A stretch of DNA of 64,000 bases from Alphaproteobacteria bacterium CG11_big_fil_rev_8_21_14_0_20_39_49 (GCA_002787635.1 PCXK01000017.1:17314-81313); one strand, 5' to 3'. Positions 8,893 through 18,697 are shown, counted from the stretch's first letter. Notes: generated from the letters alone by a model not told the origin. Translations and numbers: made by a program.

Positions 8893-10137
8893 ATGAGTCA
8901 TAAATTACAGCCCGTAAGAGGAACTAAGGATATCCTGAGCGATGAGTTCAGGGTATTTAGCCATGTGCAAAAAACCGCAAGAAAAGTCAGTTCCCTGTAT
9001 GGCTTTAAGGAAATATCTACACCTATTTTTGAATTTACGGAAGTTTTTGCCAAAACTCTCGGTGAAGAATCCGATGTTGTCGGCAAGGAAATGTATGTTT
9101 TTGAAGACAGGGGGGGTGAGAGCATAACGCTACGCCCTGAATTTACGGCGGGTATCGCAAGAGCTTTCATATCGGGCGGTTTAACTAATCAATTGCCTTT
9201 GAAGCTGTTTTCTACCGGTCCGCTCTTCAGGTATGAGCGTCCGCAAAAAGGCAGGCAGCGTCAGTTCCACCAGATAAATTTCGAGATGCTTGGCGTTGCC
9301 GACTATACGTCCGACGTTGAGGTTATATCAATGGCAGCTCATATTTTAGAAGCACTTGGCGTATCCGATAAAATAAAATTAGAGATAAATTCGCTGGGTG
9401 ATAAAGAATCACGTGAGAAATACCGTGATGCTCTGGTTGACTACTTAAATGATTATAAGAATGACCTTTCGGACGATTCAAAGATACGTCTGGAGAAAAA
9501 CCCTATGCGTATTTTGGATTCAAAAGATGATGGTGATAAGAAGATAGTGGAAAATGCACCCTCAATTTCAGAATATTATAGCAATGAGGCAGCGGAATTT
9601 TTCGCTAATGTTAAAAGCGGACTTGAAAGTCTGGGTGTGAGTTACAGTGTAAATAGCCGTTTGGTAAGAGGGCTTGATTATTATTGCCATACTGCATTTG
9701 AATTTACAACCGATGCTTTGGGTTCTCAAAACGCAGTCCTTGCAGGCGGAAGGTATGACGGGCTTATTTCAATGATGGGTGGGGCGGATACTCCGGCGGT
9801 TGGTTTTGCAGGAGGAGTTGAGCGTCTTGTTGCCTTGTTCGGTAAAGAAATTCCCGATATAAGACCTGTAGTTCTTATACCTATCGGTGAAAAAGCTGAA
9901 AAGCAGGCTGCTTTATTAGCTGGCGTTTTACGAAAAGAAGGAATATATATCGAACTTGGATATTCCGGAAATGTAAAAAAACGTATGAAGAGGGCTAACG
10001 GTATGAATGCTAAGGCTGCCGTTATTTTCGGTGATGACGAAATCGCCGCTAAGGTTGCTAAGGTAAAGGACTTTGATAGCGGTGAAGAAGTGGATATATC
10101 CGTGGATAAGTTGGTGGATAAGTTGAAAAGCGTTTAA
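8893..10137 (+). CDS. hisS: histidyl-tRNA synthetase
   Basis: Class II synthetase charging tRNA-His, about 414 aa. Visible motifs: motif 2 FRYERPQKGRQRQFHQ, the His-specific LVRGLDYYCHTAFEF, and motif 3 in AGGRYDGLISMMGG...VGFAGGVERL. The C-terminal anticodon-binding domain starts around VVLIPIGEKAE. The ATG at 8893 is chosen over a TTG six bases upstream; neither has a clear ribosome site. It stands alone, followed by a palindromic repeat and then prfA. Confidence 0.97.
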   Translation: MSHKLQPVRGTKDILSDEFRVFSHVQKTARKVSSLYGFKEISTPIFEFTEVFAKTLGEESDVVGKEMYVFEDRGGESITLRPEFTAGIARAFISGGLTNQLPLKLFSTGPLFRYERPQKGRQRQFHQINFEMLGVADYTSDVEVISMAAHILEALGVSDKIKLEINSLGDKESREKYRDALVDYLNDYKNDLSDDSKIRLEKNPMRILDSKDDGDKKIVENAPSISEYYSNEAAEFFANVKSGLESLGVSYSVNSRLVRGLDYYCHTAFEFTTDALGSQNAVLAGGRYDGLISMMGGADTPAVGFAGGVERLVALFGKEIPDIRPVVLIPIGEKAEKQAALLAGVLRKEGIYIELGYSGNVKKRMKRANGMNAKAAVIFGDDEIAAKVAKVKDFDSGEEVDISVDKLVDKLKSV

Positions 10138-10146
10138 ATTAATAAG

Positions 10147-10281
10147 GAATTGTACGTTTAATGGTTGAGTCGTTAGAATTAGTTTTTTGTCATGCTGAAT
10201 TTATTTCAGCATCTCATTTTACCTAGAAAAGACCCTGAAACAAGTTCATCGGTGACAAATCAACAATTGAACGTACAATTC
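10147..10281 (+). repeat. nested palindromic element between hisS and prfA
   Basis: Outer inverted repeat: GAATTGTACGTT at 10147 matches AACGTACAATTC ending at 10281. Inside it is a decayed inner palindrome (GTCATGCTGAA at 10189 against TTCATCGGTGAC ending 10256). The inner core recurs at 27.9 kb and 51.7 kb. It has the size and shape of a miniature inverted-repeat element. A further hairpin (ACACC..GGTGT) follows near 10303-10318. Confidence 0.6.
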
Positions 10282-10341
10282 AGAATAAAATAAGACACCC
10301 AAAAAGGTGTTCAGGGTGAAAAAAATCGGTAATATAAGAAT

Positions 10342-11406
10342 ATGGAATTTAAAGAAAAGTTAGAAAATATAATAAAACAACATCAGGATCTTGAGCAGAA
10401 AATAGCAGACCCTTCCGCTATGAATCAGCAGGAGTTTGCAAAACTTTCAAAAGAATATTCCGATAGGGTGCATGTAGTTGAGCTTGCTAAAGAATATATA
10501 ATTGCTTTTAAAGAGCAGGAAGATTTGAAAGAGATGCTGGAAGACCCTGAAATGAAGGATATGGCAGAAGAAGAACTTTATGATATAAGAAAGAAGCTGC
10601 CTAAACTTGAAAAGCAGATAAAGATTGCGTTGCTGCCCAAAGATAAGGCGGATAGTAAAAACGCTATTTTGGAAATAAGGGCAGGAACAGGAGGGGAGGA
10701 AGCCGCTTTATTCGCCGGTAACCTGTTTCGCATGTATCAGCGTTATTCTGAAAAACGCGGCTGGCAAATGGAAATATTGTCAATGTCCGAAACCGGTATA
10801 GGTGGTGTTAAGGAAGCTTCCGCAAATATTATAGGCAAAGATGTATTCGCACGTATGAAGTTTGAATCGGGCGTGCATAGGGTGCAACGTGTTCCTGAAA
10901 CCGAAACAAGCGGAAGGGTGCATACTTCGGCCGCAACGGTAGCAGTGCTGCCGGAGGCAGAGGATGTAGATGTTAAGATAGAAGAAAAAGACTTGCGTAT
11001 AGACGTTTTCAGAGCAAGCGGTCCGGGTGGACAGTCGGTAAATACAACAGATAGTGCCGTGCGTATTACCCACATTCCTACGGGTATAGTTGTTTCGCAG
11101 CAAGATGAAAAATCACAGCATAAGAACCGTGCCAAGGCAATGAAAGTGCTGATGGCAAGAATATATGATATGGAGCGTGCAAAAGTCGATGCCGCAAGAG
11201 CCGCTGACAGAAAAAGTCAGGTAGGCACAGGTGACCGTTCCGAAAGGATAAGGACATATAACTATCCGCAAGGCAGGGTTTCCGACCACCGTATCAACCT
11301 GACATTATATAAGATACATGAAATTGTCGAAGGCGGTGAACTCGATGAGGTAATTGACGCACTGATATCCGAAGATCAGGCGGAAAGATTGGCTACTGCT
11401 GTTTAG
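10342..11406 (+). CDS. prfA: peptide chain release factor 1
   Basis: 354 aa, the normal RF1 length. The catalytic GGQ is in [18 protein letters not shown], and the stop-codon-reading P-x-T tripeptide is PET in [13 protein letters not shown] (PAT in E. coli RF1, which reads UAA/UAG). The N-terminal part is the usual helical domain. prmC, which methylates the GGQ glutamine and is often next to prfA, is not adjacent here; a small unknown gene on the other strand follows. Confidence 0.97.
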   Translation: MEFKEKLENIIKQHQDLEQKIADPSAMNQQEFAKLSKEYSDRVHVVELAKEYIIAFKEQEDLKEMLEDPEMKDMAEEELYDIRKKLPKLEKQIKIALLPKDKADSKNAILEIRAGTGGEEAALFAGNLFRMYQRYSEKRGWQMEILSMSETGIGGVKEASANIIGKDVFARMKFESGVHRVQRVPETETSGRVHTSAATVAVLPEAEDVDVKIEEKDLRIDVFRASGPGGQSVNTTDSAVRITHIPTGIVVSQQDEKSQHKNRAKAMKVLMARIYDMERAKVDAARAADRKSQVGTGDRSERIRTYNYPQGRVSDHRINLTLYKIHEIVEGGELDEVIDALISEDQAERLATAV

Positions 11407-11411
11407 AGATA

Positions 11412-11888
11412 TTATCTAAGATGTTCTATTTGTTCTCCGCGAGTTATATCTTTGTAATCGCTAATTTTGTTTAATATCTGTATCTCAGGCATTTGTTGTA
11501 TTTCTTCAAGGCTTTTGTTATTACTTTCATCGGATTGAACTTGTTCAATAAAATAAATACTCATGTCGTTTATCCTTTTTGCATCAATCTTATCCGCTCG
11601 TCTTGACATTATTATTTTATCAGAATTATTTCTGTTATATATGGCTCCTAACGGATCAACTACCGACTCTGATAATGCTTTTAAGTCTTTCATGAAATTT
11701 AGTTCCTCTTTGCCATACTGTAAGCCTTGTTTTTTGTTTTCTATAGCATTTATAATGCAAACGTCATTATAGGGTTTTATATCGGCTTCGTATATATCAA
11801 GTATCTTGGTACGCAAGGCTATTAGCTCAGACATTTTTTTTCTAGAGCCGACTCCTAGCCCTTCAGAGTTATTATATCTTTTTGACAT
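11412..11888 (-). CDS. hypothetical cytosolic protein, unknown
   Basis: 158 aa, no signal peptide, no membrane segment, strongly charged. It is predicted mostly helical and contains RKKMSELIALRTKILDIYEADIKPYNDVCIINAI and a conserved-looking VDPLGAIYNRNN. No family recognised. It ends only six bases from the prfA stop on the opposite strand. The 96-base spacer upstream contains a small T/A-rich hairpin but nothing else recognised. Confidence 0.5.
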   Translation of the reverse strand: MSKRYNNSEGLGVGSRKKMSELIALRTKILDIYEADIKPYNDVCIINAIENKKQGLQYGKEELNFMKDLKALSESVVDPLGAIYNRNNSDKIIMSRRADKIDAKRINDMSIYFIEQVQSDESNNKSLEEIQQMPEIQILNKISDYKDITRGEQIEHLR

Positions 11889-11984
11889 CTTATTTATCAG
11901 CTTATTATGTTATGCAGGCAGCATTTCATTGCTATTATTGTAGCATAATAATGTCGTTTTGTCAAATTTAGGGGGTAACCTAAC

Positions 11985-13490
11985 CTAACCGAACTTAATA
12001 CCTTGAGCCAGTTGAGGAGCTTCCTGTCCGTAATAAGTAGTGCTTGTCTGACGACGCATATAGGCTTTCCATGAGTCTGAACCCGATTCACGTCCGCCTC
12101 CGGTTTCTTTTTCGCCTCCGAATGCTCCGCCTATTTCCGCACCTGATGTGCCTATATTTACATTGGCAATACCGCAATCGCTATATTGCTTGAAAATCTC
12201 GGCTTCACGTAAATCATTAGTGAATATTGCAGATGATAAACCTTGCGGTACATCATTTTGCATTTTTATTGCACCGCACAAATCGTCAAAAGGCATTACA
12301 TATAAAATTGGGGCGAATGTCTCTTTCTTAACAATGTCCTCCTGCTCTTTTATCATAACAAGTGCAGGCTCTACATAATATGCATTGGGGAATTTCTTCT
12401 CTAATATCCTTTTGCCTCCGACAATTTTAGCGTCTTTATAATTACGCACGATATTCAGGCTGTTCTGTATATTATTAAATGCCTCTTCATCAATTAACGG
12501 TCCTATTAGAGTGCCGTCTTTCAAAGGATTGCCTACTTTTTTCGGCAATCCTGAATAGGCAACCCTTAATTTTTCAAAGAATTTGTTATATATATCGTTA
12601 TGGACAAATACACGCCTTGTTGATGTGCAACGCTGACCTGCCGTACCTACCGCACCAAATAATATTGACGGCAACGCTACATCAAAATCAGCGGAGGGGG
12701 TAACTATAACAGCATTATTACCGCCTAATTCCAATATTGATTTACCCATTCTTGATGCAGCATGCTGACCTACAACCTTGCCCATCGCACTGCTTCCTGT
12801 GGCACTTATTAAAGGAATGCGGCTGTCATTTACTATCTGTTCTCCGATATTGGCAAAACCTAGCACCACTTGCGAGATGTCTTTATGTTCTTCCATACCT
12901 GATTTTTTTAGGGCGTTTTGGAAAACAGCCTGACAGGCAAGGGCGGTAAGAGGGGTTTTTTCAGAGGGTTTCCAGATAACCGAGTCACCGCAGATAATTG
13001 CAATCGCAGTATTCCAAGCCCATACGGCAACGGGGAAATTAAACGCACTGATGATTCCAACAGGACCAAGGGGAAGCCAGTTTTCATGCATAACGTGCAT
13101 TGGGCGTTCTGACGGAAGGGTAAGTCCGCCTATCCGGCGTGAAAGACCGACGGCAAAATCACAGATATCTATCATTTCCTGAACTTCACCCAGACCTTCC
13201 TGTAATATCTTTCCGCACTCCATAGTAACTAGTTCTGCCAGATTCTCTTTATTTTCCCTTAGCTCGTTACCGAAGCATCTGATAATCTCCCCACGTTTCG
13301 GAGCAGGCACATCACGCCATTTTTCAAATGCAGTTACAGACTTTGCTATCTTTTCATCGGCGGTTTGATGGTCGTCGGCATGGATACTTGCAAGATGGCT
13401 TCCGTCAATCGGCGAATATACTTCTATATCACGCCCCTTAAAGTCATCTAGTTTCACACCCAATTCTTTCAAAGTTTTTTTAGCGTTCAT
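11985..13490 (-). CDS. amaB: aldehyde dehydrogenase, ALDH7 (antiquitin/AmaB) type
   Basis: 501 aa NAD-dependent aldehyde dehydrogenase. Visible: NAD-binding GIISAFNFPVAVWAWN and WKPSEKTPLTA, the general base Glu in LELGGNNA, and the nucleophilic Cys in GTAGQRCTSTRR. The C-terminus (SGSDSWKAYMRRQTSTT ... LAQGIKFG) matches the ending characteristic of ALDH7A1/antiquitin and bacterial AmaB. The family oxidises alpha-aminoadipic semialdehyde (piperideine-6-carboxylate) in lysine breakdown; detoxification of other aldehydes is possible. No lysine-catabolism neighbours are visible. Confidence 0.88.
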   Translation of the reverse strand: MNAKKTLKELGVKLDDFKGRDIEVYSPIDGSHLASIHADDHQTADEKIAKSVTAFEKWRDVPAPKRGEIIRCFGNELRENKENLAELVTMECGKILQEGLGEVQEMIDICDFAVGLSRRIGGLTLPSERPMHVMHENWLPLGPVGIISAFNFPVAVWAWNTAIAIICGDSVIWKPSEKTPLTALACQAVFQNALKKSGMEEHKDISQVVLGFANIGEQIVNDSRIPLISATGSSAMGKVVGQHAASRMGKSILELGGNNAVIVTPSADFDVALPSILFGAVGTAGQRCTSTRRVFVHNDIYNKFFEKLRVAYSGLPKKVGNPLKDGTLIGPLIDEEAFNNIQNSLNIVRNYKDAKIVGGKRILEKKFPNAYYVEPALVMIKEQEDIVKKETFAPILYVMPFDDLCGAIKMQNDVPQGLSSAIFTNDLREAEIFKQYSDCGIANVNIGTSGAEIGGAFGGEKETGGGRESGSDSWKAYMRRQTSTTYYGQEAPQLAQGIKFG

Positions 13491-13580
13491 TTTGCCCCCT
13501 AAAGATATTTGTACCTTAATCCTATAGCAAGATACTATATATTTTATATCTAATCCAGTGCATTATGGGACGTAGTTCGG

Positions 13581-14000
13581 CTATATGGTCGGGGAAGAAT
13601 CCTTACCTTCGTTTTGACGTTCAGCTATTTCGTGAGGTCTTAACGCTTTGGGTTTTACTAATCGGGTGTATCCGGGCGGATTTTTTTGAATTGAATCCGT
13701 AAAAAAAGGCATAGTTTTTTGTTCAACAGGTGATGCGGTAACCGTTCTAAAGCTAGTGGCATATGTTTCATTTGTCGGTTGCATGGCTGCTTCACCTAAA
13801 TTAAAAGCCGGTATGACAGGCTGGCATGTTAAAGCGGTTAACTCTTTGCTGCATGGTGTTGATGCATCTGTGTTCGGTGTACCATTTACAGATGGCGACA
13901 AGTCCGGATTTTGTCTTCCGTCTGCGGGGAGCATTTGAGCTAAAATTCTTGGCGAAATCACATTTTCTGGTGTGATAGACCTGTTTTCATCGTTATCCAT
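13581..14000 (-). CDS. hypothetical disordered protein
   Basis: About 139 aa from the ATG at 14000, which has GGAG nine bases upstream; the longer reading at 14015 has no ribosome site. Rich in Pro, Thr, Ser and Asn with scattered cysteines, no predicted helix blocks, no signal peptide and no membrane segment. No family recognised. Such low-complexity proteins in host-associated bacteria can be secreted, but nothing here proves it. Confidence 0.4.
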   Translation of the reverse strand: MDNDENRSITPENVISPRILAQMLPADGRQNPDLSPSVNGTPNTDASTPCSKELTALTCQPVIPAFNLGEAAMQPTNETYATSFRTVTASPVEQKTMPFFTDSIQKNPPGYTRLVKPKALRPHEIAERQNEGKDSSPTI

Positions 14001-14073
14001 ATAATATAACTCCATAATTTAAGAGTTATATTATATCATAATTTTATTAAAAAGTTAACTATTTGCTGTAATT

Positions 14074-14172
14074 GCGTCATCGCCCGAGTTTCCGTAGGAA
14101 GCTATAGGGCGATATCATGAGATTACCCTATAATTTGCTTCGCAAATTCGGGTAATAACGTAATGACGGGCG
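14074..14172. repeat. palindromic repeat family B, copy 1
   Basis: About 100 bases beginning GCGTCATCGCCC and ending near ATGACGGGCG, so the ends are inverted. The inside contains ATAATTTGCTTCGCAAATTCG, whose centre AATTTGC/GCAAATT is itself palindromic. Closely similar copies lie at 26413-26503 and 63904-63985. It lies just downstream of the aas operon end and may double as a transcription stop. Confidence 0.65.
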
Positions 14173-14197
14173 TAATTATATACTTAATTTACTATAA

Positions 14198-16324
14198 TTA
14201 AGAGGCAAGCTTCTGTACCGAAACATAATCTGTCTTACCTGTGCCAAGTAGCGGAACTTTATCAACTATCTTAATTGTTTTGGGAACAGAGAGTTCGCCT
14301 ATTCCTTGTTTTTTTGCATAGGCTGAAATGTCGGCACGCTCTGCATCGGTCTTATCGGTTACTAAAACCAGTGCTTCCCCTTTTTTTGCATCGGGGATAC
14401 TGACTACCGCATGATGGTTATAAGCCCATAATTTTGAAAGATATGTTTCAACTGCCGTCAGAGATACCATCTCACCGGCTATTTTGGCAAAACGCTTGGC
14501 ACGCCCCTTAATGGTTATATATCCCTCATCGTCCATTGATACGATATCGCCCGTATCATAATAACCGTCTTCGGGAGGAATAAGCTTACCGGGAGTTTTA
14601 CTTAGCAGATATCCTTTCATGATATTAGCCCCTTTTACTATCAGCTTGCCGCCTTCTTCAATGCCCGGCACATCTTCGAGTTTATACTCAATTGCAGGCA
14701 ATAGCCTGCCGACAGTTCCCGGCTTGTTGTGCATGGGGGTGTTGGTAGAAAGGGCAGGGGAGGTTTCGGTTGCCCCGTATCCTTCAAATATCCTGACACC
14801 ATATTTTTCCGCCCATAGCCTTCTGGTTTCTTCCTTTAATTTTTCTGCACCTGCAAATACGTAGCGGACGGAATAAAAGTCGTAGTTATTTGCAAATCTT
14901 GCGTAACCCGATAAGAAAGTATCCGTTCCGAACATAATAGTAGCATTGGTGTCGTATATCAGTTCGGGTACTATACGGTAGTGCAGAGGGGAAGGATAAA
15001 AGAATGTACGGATACCTGAAAGTAAAGGTAATAATGTTCCGCCTGTCAAACCGAATGAATGGAAAATAGGCAATGCGTTAAATACGATATCGGTAGGACC
15101 AAAATCTACACGGGACGCAAGCTGATAGCGGTTTGCCTGAATGTTCTCATGTGATAGCACAACACCTTTGGGCGTTCCTTCCGAGCCTGATGTAAATAAA
15201 ACAACGGCAGGTTTCTGATAGGCGTTTTTCTCAGGCTTATAAAAGGCAGAGGGGAATAATCCCTTACAAAATCCTGTCAATTTATCAAAGATATTAACTT
15301 CTCCCGCTATATCTTCTAAATAAATTACTTTAATCTTTTGCTTTTTTGCAGCTTCAACTATGCCTTCGAGCTTACCCATAGTTACGAAGCGTTTCGATGT
15401 GTAGATTGTTTTAATCTTTGCTGTTTTACATGCGGAAATAAGGTTTTTTTCTCCTGTGGAAAAGTTAAGCATTGCCGGAACTCTGCCAATATATTGCAAC
15501 GCAAAAAAAGTTACTATAGATGTGACCATGTTAGGTAGCATTACGCCTACATATTCACCTTTCTTGGTATTTTGGGCTATTTTATCCCCAAGTATAAAGC
15601 AGCGTGTGATAAGTGAGCCGTAATTTATCGGTTTTCTCAAGGCATCTTCGGCTATTATATGCCTACGTCCGTGAATATGTGACTGGTCAATTACCGATCG
15701 GAACAATGTTCTTTTGTAATCGGAGCTATCAAAAAGCATTTGGCTCATAAGGTCATAAAGTTTGATGCCTGCGGCATGACGGCGTTTTCTACCCTTTATT
15801 TCAGCATCTATATCAAAGGTTCTAGGTTCTAATATTGTTACTGTTATTTTAGGGAATAGTTTTATACGGACTTTTCCTTTTAAACGTGAGAACGGTGTGT
15901 ATTGTGCGCCGTCAATGCGTACGGGAAGTATTTTTGCGTTAGACTTATCCGCAATCATACCGGGACCTTCATACACTTTCATTAATGAGCCTGTAACGGT
16001 AATTCTGCCTTCAGGGAAAATCATACATTTTTTGTCTTTCCTTATCTCGTTTATCATGGCTTTTGTTGCCATGGGGTTGGTTGGGTCAAGCGGGAAGTTT
16101 TTAACCAGTTTTAAAAACGGCTTGAAATACCATTTTTGGGCAATAAAGCGGTTTACCGCAAATAGGGGTCTTTGCGGCATGAAAAGATATATCAATGCGG
16201 CATCAATAAATGATAGATGGTTGGCAACTATTAAAACCCTGTCACCTGCTTTTTCAAAATTTTCCAGACCCTTAACCTCTACATTGTAGAAAAATTTGAA
16301 AAGTTTACGCATTATTGTTCTCAT
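14198..16324 (-). CDS. aas: bifunctional acyl-ACP synthetase / 2-acylglycerophosphoethanolamine acyltransferase
   Basis: 708 aa, close to E. coli Aas (719). The N-terminal PlsC-type domain has HX4D (VANHLSFID, His36/Asp41) and FPEGRITVTG. The C-terminal AMP-binding domain has LFTSGSEGTPKG and GYGATETSPALS. Family knowledge: Aas activates fatty acids on acyl-carrier protein and re-acylates lysophospholipids brought in by LplT. Its ATG overlaps the stop of the preceding membrane-protein gene (ATGA), making it the last gene of a seven-gene operon that also contains lplT. Confidence 0.92.
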   Translation of the reverse strand: MRTIMRKLFKFFYNVEVKGLENFEKAGDRVLIVANHLSFIDAALIYLFMPQRPLFAVNRFIAQKWYFKPFLKLVKNFPLDPTNPMATKAMINEIRKDKKCMIFPEGRITVTGSLMKVYEGPGMIADKSNAKILPVRIDGAQYTPFSRLKGKVRIKLFPKITVTILEPRTFDIDAEIKGRKRRHAAGIKLYDLMSQMLFDSSDYKRTLFRSVIDQSHIHGRRHIIAEDALRKPINYGSLITRCFILGDKIAQNTKKGEYVGVMLPNMVTSIVTFFALQYIGRVPAMLNFSTGEKNLISACKTAKIKTIYTSKRFVTMGKLEGIVEAAKKQKIKVIYLEDIAGEVNIFDKLTGFCKGLFPSAFYKPEKNAYQKPAVVLFTSGSEGTPKGVVLSHENIQANRYQLASRVDFGPTDIVFNALPIFHSFGLTGGTLLPLLSGIRTFFYPSPLHYRIVPELIYDTNATIMFGTDTFLSGYARFANNYDFYSVRYVFAGAEKLKEETRRLWAEKYGVRIFEGYGATETSPALSTNTPMHNKPGTVGRLLPAIEYKLEDVPGIEEGGKLIVKGANIMKGYLLSKTPGKLIPPEDGYYDTGDIVSMDDEGYITIKGRAKRFAKIAGEMVSLTAVETYLSKLWAYNHHAVVSIPDAKKGEALVLVTDKTDAERADISAYAKKQGIGELSVPKTIKIVDKVPLLGTGKTDYVSVQKLAS

Positions 16325-16827
16325 TTTACTTTCTCCTTTTTAAACAACTTTGTCCAAAGCTTTATAAATACCCATATTAATATTGCTGAAAATAGTATTA
16401 TCAGGTTTATAAAAGCTATATGTACTATGCCTAGTACTAAATTAGTGGAAAACAGATACCATTCTTTGGGGCATGTTTTCCATGGTGTCTCTATAGATAG
16501 TAATTCCCCCGTAGATATGTATGACAGCATAGCAATCCAAATAGAATCTAAAGGAAATACGGTAATTATTTTTAATATAACGGCTATTTTTAGTGCTTTA
16601 TAAAATGTTTTTTTATTATTCTTTATATTCGTGAAGAATGATGTTGATGTAAGTAAGCTATAAAAAATAATCGATAATATTATAAAAAATATAACTATAT
16701 ATGTCTGTAGATTGCATAAACTATGCCTGCTTATTAATGTCAAAAACATATATGGCAAGGAATAAACCGATACCAGGATACTCCATATTTTTAAGTTTTT
16801 TTTGAAATTGTGCAATTTAACTAGCAT
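16321..16827 (-). CDS. small polytopic membrane protein, paralogue of the upstream gene
   Basis: 168 aa from the ATG at 16827, which follows AAGGA by seven bases; an ATG at 16842 would add five residues. Four hydrophobic segments. It shares KLHN..(R/K)NL.IW, TSFF.NIK.NK..FYKAL.I and the C-terminal W-rich helix with the gene upstream, so the two are tandem duplicates. Function unknown. Position between lplT and aas suggests a role in lysophospholipid transport or acylation. Its stop overlaps the aas start by four bases. Confidence 0.7.
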   Translation of the reverse strand: MLVKLHNFKKNLKIWSILVSVYSLPYMFLTLISRHSLCNLQTYIVIFFIILSIIFYSLLTSTSFFTNIKNNKKTFYKALKIAVILKIITVFPLDSIWIAMLSYISTGELLSIETPWKTCPKEWYLFSTNLVLGIVHIAFINLIILFSAILIWVFIKLWTKLFKKEKVK

Positions 16828-16896
16828 TTTTCTTTCCTTCATATTTTTAAGTTTTTTTTGAAAGTATGCAATTTAACCGGCATTTTTCTTTCCTTT
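16785..16896. repeat. 56-bp tandem direct duplication across a gene junction
   Basis: Unit 1 is 16785-16840 and unit 2 is 16841-16896, identical at 51 of 56 positions by eye. Each unit carries a ribosome site and the first 14 codons of the downstream membrane-protein gene. Unit 2 now encodes a 14-codon leftover reading frame (16839-16883, minus strand) that begins inside the end of the upstream gene and stops in an ATGA overlap with the downstream gene. Confidence 0.85.
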
Positions 16897-17412
16897 AAAA
16901 ATCAGAAGCCATATTCTTATTATTCCCCAAATTAAAAATGCTACGAATAATAAAAATAAGCTCATTATTACAGCTTCGGATAATGTTGTTATAAAGGTAG
17001 GTAGAAATGCTTGTTTATATGCTTCATTATTGCCGTAAGTATTCTTGCCCATTGTTAGGTATGTTAACATTAATGCAGCCAGTCCGGCAGCGTAGTCTAT
17101 CCAAAAAAAACAAACTGTAAAATTAGGACTGGAGGAATTGAATTCAAAAGGTAAGCTAGCGATGCCATTAAGTATTCTAATACCAAAAGAAATTCTCAGT
17201 GCCTTATAAAAGTATATTTTATTACTCTTTATATTCTGATAAAAGCTTGTTGAACTGATGAAAGTGTAACCTGCAATAATTATTGCTATTCCGGTTATCA
17301 TTGCAGTAACATTAAATCCTTCGAAGAAGGCCATTTTAAAACTTGGGCATGCACAAATTATCGTTACAACCGTCCATATAACCAGATTACGTCCGACATT
17401 ATGAAGCTTCAT
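16873..17412 (-). CDS. small polytopic membrane protein, tandem paralogue
   Basis: 179 aa from the ATG at 17412, chosen because AAGGAGG lies seven bases upstream; a TTG at 17418 lacks correct spacing. Four hydrophobic segments with a long final helix (LFLLFVAFLIWGIIRIWLLIF). It is similar to the next gene, including FYKALRIS and the KLHN N-terminus. The ribosome site lies inside the 3' end of lplT and the genes overlap by 14 bases, so translation is probably coupled. No known family recognised. Confidence 0.7.
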   Translation of the reverse strand: MKLHNVGRNLVIWTVVTIICACPSFKMAFFEGFNVTAMITGIAIIIAGYTFISSTSFYQNIKSNKIYFYKALRISFGIRILNGIASLPFEFNSSSPNFTVCFFWIDYAAGLAALMLTYLTMGKNTYGNNEAYKQAFLPTFITTLSEAVIMSLFLLFVAFLIWGIIRIWLLIFKGKKNAG

Positions 17413-18697
17413 TGCCAAGCCTCCTTTTTACAATGCGTCTAACCATGAAAAATACAGGGATATTCAGTAAGCCGACCGACAGTAAAAGTTCTACAACGTT
17501 AAAGCCCTGTTCAAATATTAATATTGCGTAAATACTGGCTATTACCATGAAGAAGGCGTTTATAACGTTATTTGCCGCAATAATGCGTGAAATATGCTTA
17601 TTATCCGAACGGTGCTGCATTATCGTATATAAAGGTACGATATAAATTCCTGAGAAAACCGAAAGCATAAGTAAGTCTATGATAATCAGCCATGCAGGAA
17701 TGCCCGAACTTAAAAATTCCATTATGGATATCTCTGTGGATAAGTTGGTGTATAAGCCCGATGCATAGGCAAAAAGGAATATGGAAACTGTCATTCCCGC
17801 AGCACCCATGGGTACTAGTCTGCCGTTTATCTGTCCTTTTAGCAGTTTGTTGCATAAAACCGAACCTATGCCGACTCCGATTGAGAAAACGGCAAGGAAC
17901 AATGTAACGACATGTTCATTTCCGCCGATAATATTTTTAGTATATATCGGGAATTGTGTAAGGAAAGTAACCCCGACGAACCAGAACCATGATATACCGA
18001 TAATAGATAACCATACGGTACGTTCCTGACGGGCATAGCCTATTATTTTCCATGTCTGGGCTATGATATTCCAGCTTACTTTCAGATTCTTATCGCCTAT
18101 CTTTGCTGTGGGGATATATCTGCTGGAAAACCAACCGATAACGGCAAATAAAATTACAAAAGCCGATAGTAAGCCGACACCGTATGTTGTGCGGATTATC
18201 AGTCCGCCAAATATTGTTCCCAGTAATATTGATAAGAATGTACCGCCTTCTATCAACCCGTTACCGCTTATTAGTTCATCTTCCTTTAAATGTTCGGGCA
18301 ACAGGCTGTATTTTATAGGACCGAAGAAAGTTGACTGAACTCCCATAAAGAATAATATTACCATCAAGCCTTCTACGCTTTTTAGGTAGAAAAAAAACGC
18401 ACAGCCTATCATAAGTATTATTTCGACTTGCTTTATTTTTTGGGTTAACAATGATTTTTCATATTTATCGGCAACCTGACCGGCGGTAGCTGAAAATAAA
18501 AAGAAAGGCAGTATGAAAAGACCGGCAGCCAAAGTAACTACAAAATTGGCATCTGCACCCGTTTGTTTTGCTATATCGTAAGTAAACCATATAAGGAATG
18601 CGTTTTTAAATGCATTATCATTAAACGCCCCCATAAACTGTGTAATAAACAGAGGGAGGAAGCGTTTTGTTTTTAGTAAGTGCAATGTGTCTTTCAT
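17399..18697 (-). CDS. lplT: MFS transporter, lysophospholipid transporter LplT-like
   Basis: 432 aa with about 12 membrane helices. The N-terminus (FITQFMGAFNDNAFKNAF) and TAGQVADKYEKSLLTQ are the DNAF-type signatures of LplT-like major-facilitator proteins. Family knowledge: LplT flips lysophospholipids across the inner membrane for re-acylation by Aas. In many bacteria the two genes are adjacent or fused; here they share the operon but are separated by two small membrane proteins. Its start overlaps the previous stop by one base (TAATG). Confidence 0.85.
   Translation of the reverse strand: MKDTLHLLKTKRFLPLFITQFMGAFNDNAFKNAFLIWFTYDIAKQTGADANFVVTLAAGLFILPFFLFSATAGQVADKYEKSLLTQKIKQVEIILMIGCAFFFYLKSVEGLMVILFFMGVQSTFFGPIKYSLLPEHLKEDELISGNGLIEGGTFLSILLGTIFGGLIIRTTYGVGLLSAFVILFAVIGWFSSRYIPTAKIGDKNLKVSWNIIAQTWKIIGYARQERTVWLSIIGISWFWFVGVTFLTQFPIYTKNIIGGNEHVVTLFLAVFSIGVGIGSVLCNKLLKGQINGRLVPMGAAGMTVSIFLFAYASGLYTNLSTEISIMEFLSSGIPAWLIIIDLLMLSVFSGIYIVPLYTIMQHRSDNKHISRIIAANNVINAFFMVIASIYAILIFEQGFNVVELLLSVGLLNIPVFFMVRRIVKRRLGNEAS

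Noticed and set aside
10743..11135. 130-aa minus-strand frame inside prfA
   Set aside because: Antisense shadow of a highly conserved gene.
11897..12091. Minus-strand 64-aa frame overlapping the ALDH 3' end
   Set aside because: Overlaps in another frame the conserved ALDH7 C-terminus and has no family or ribosome support.
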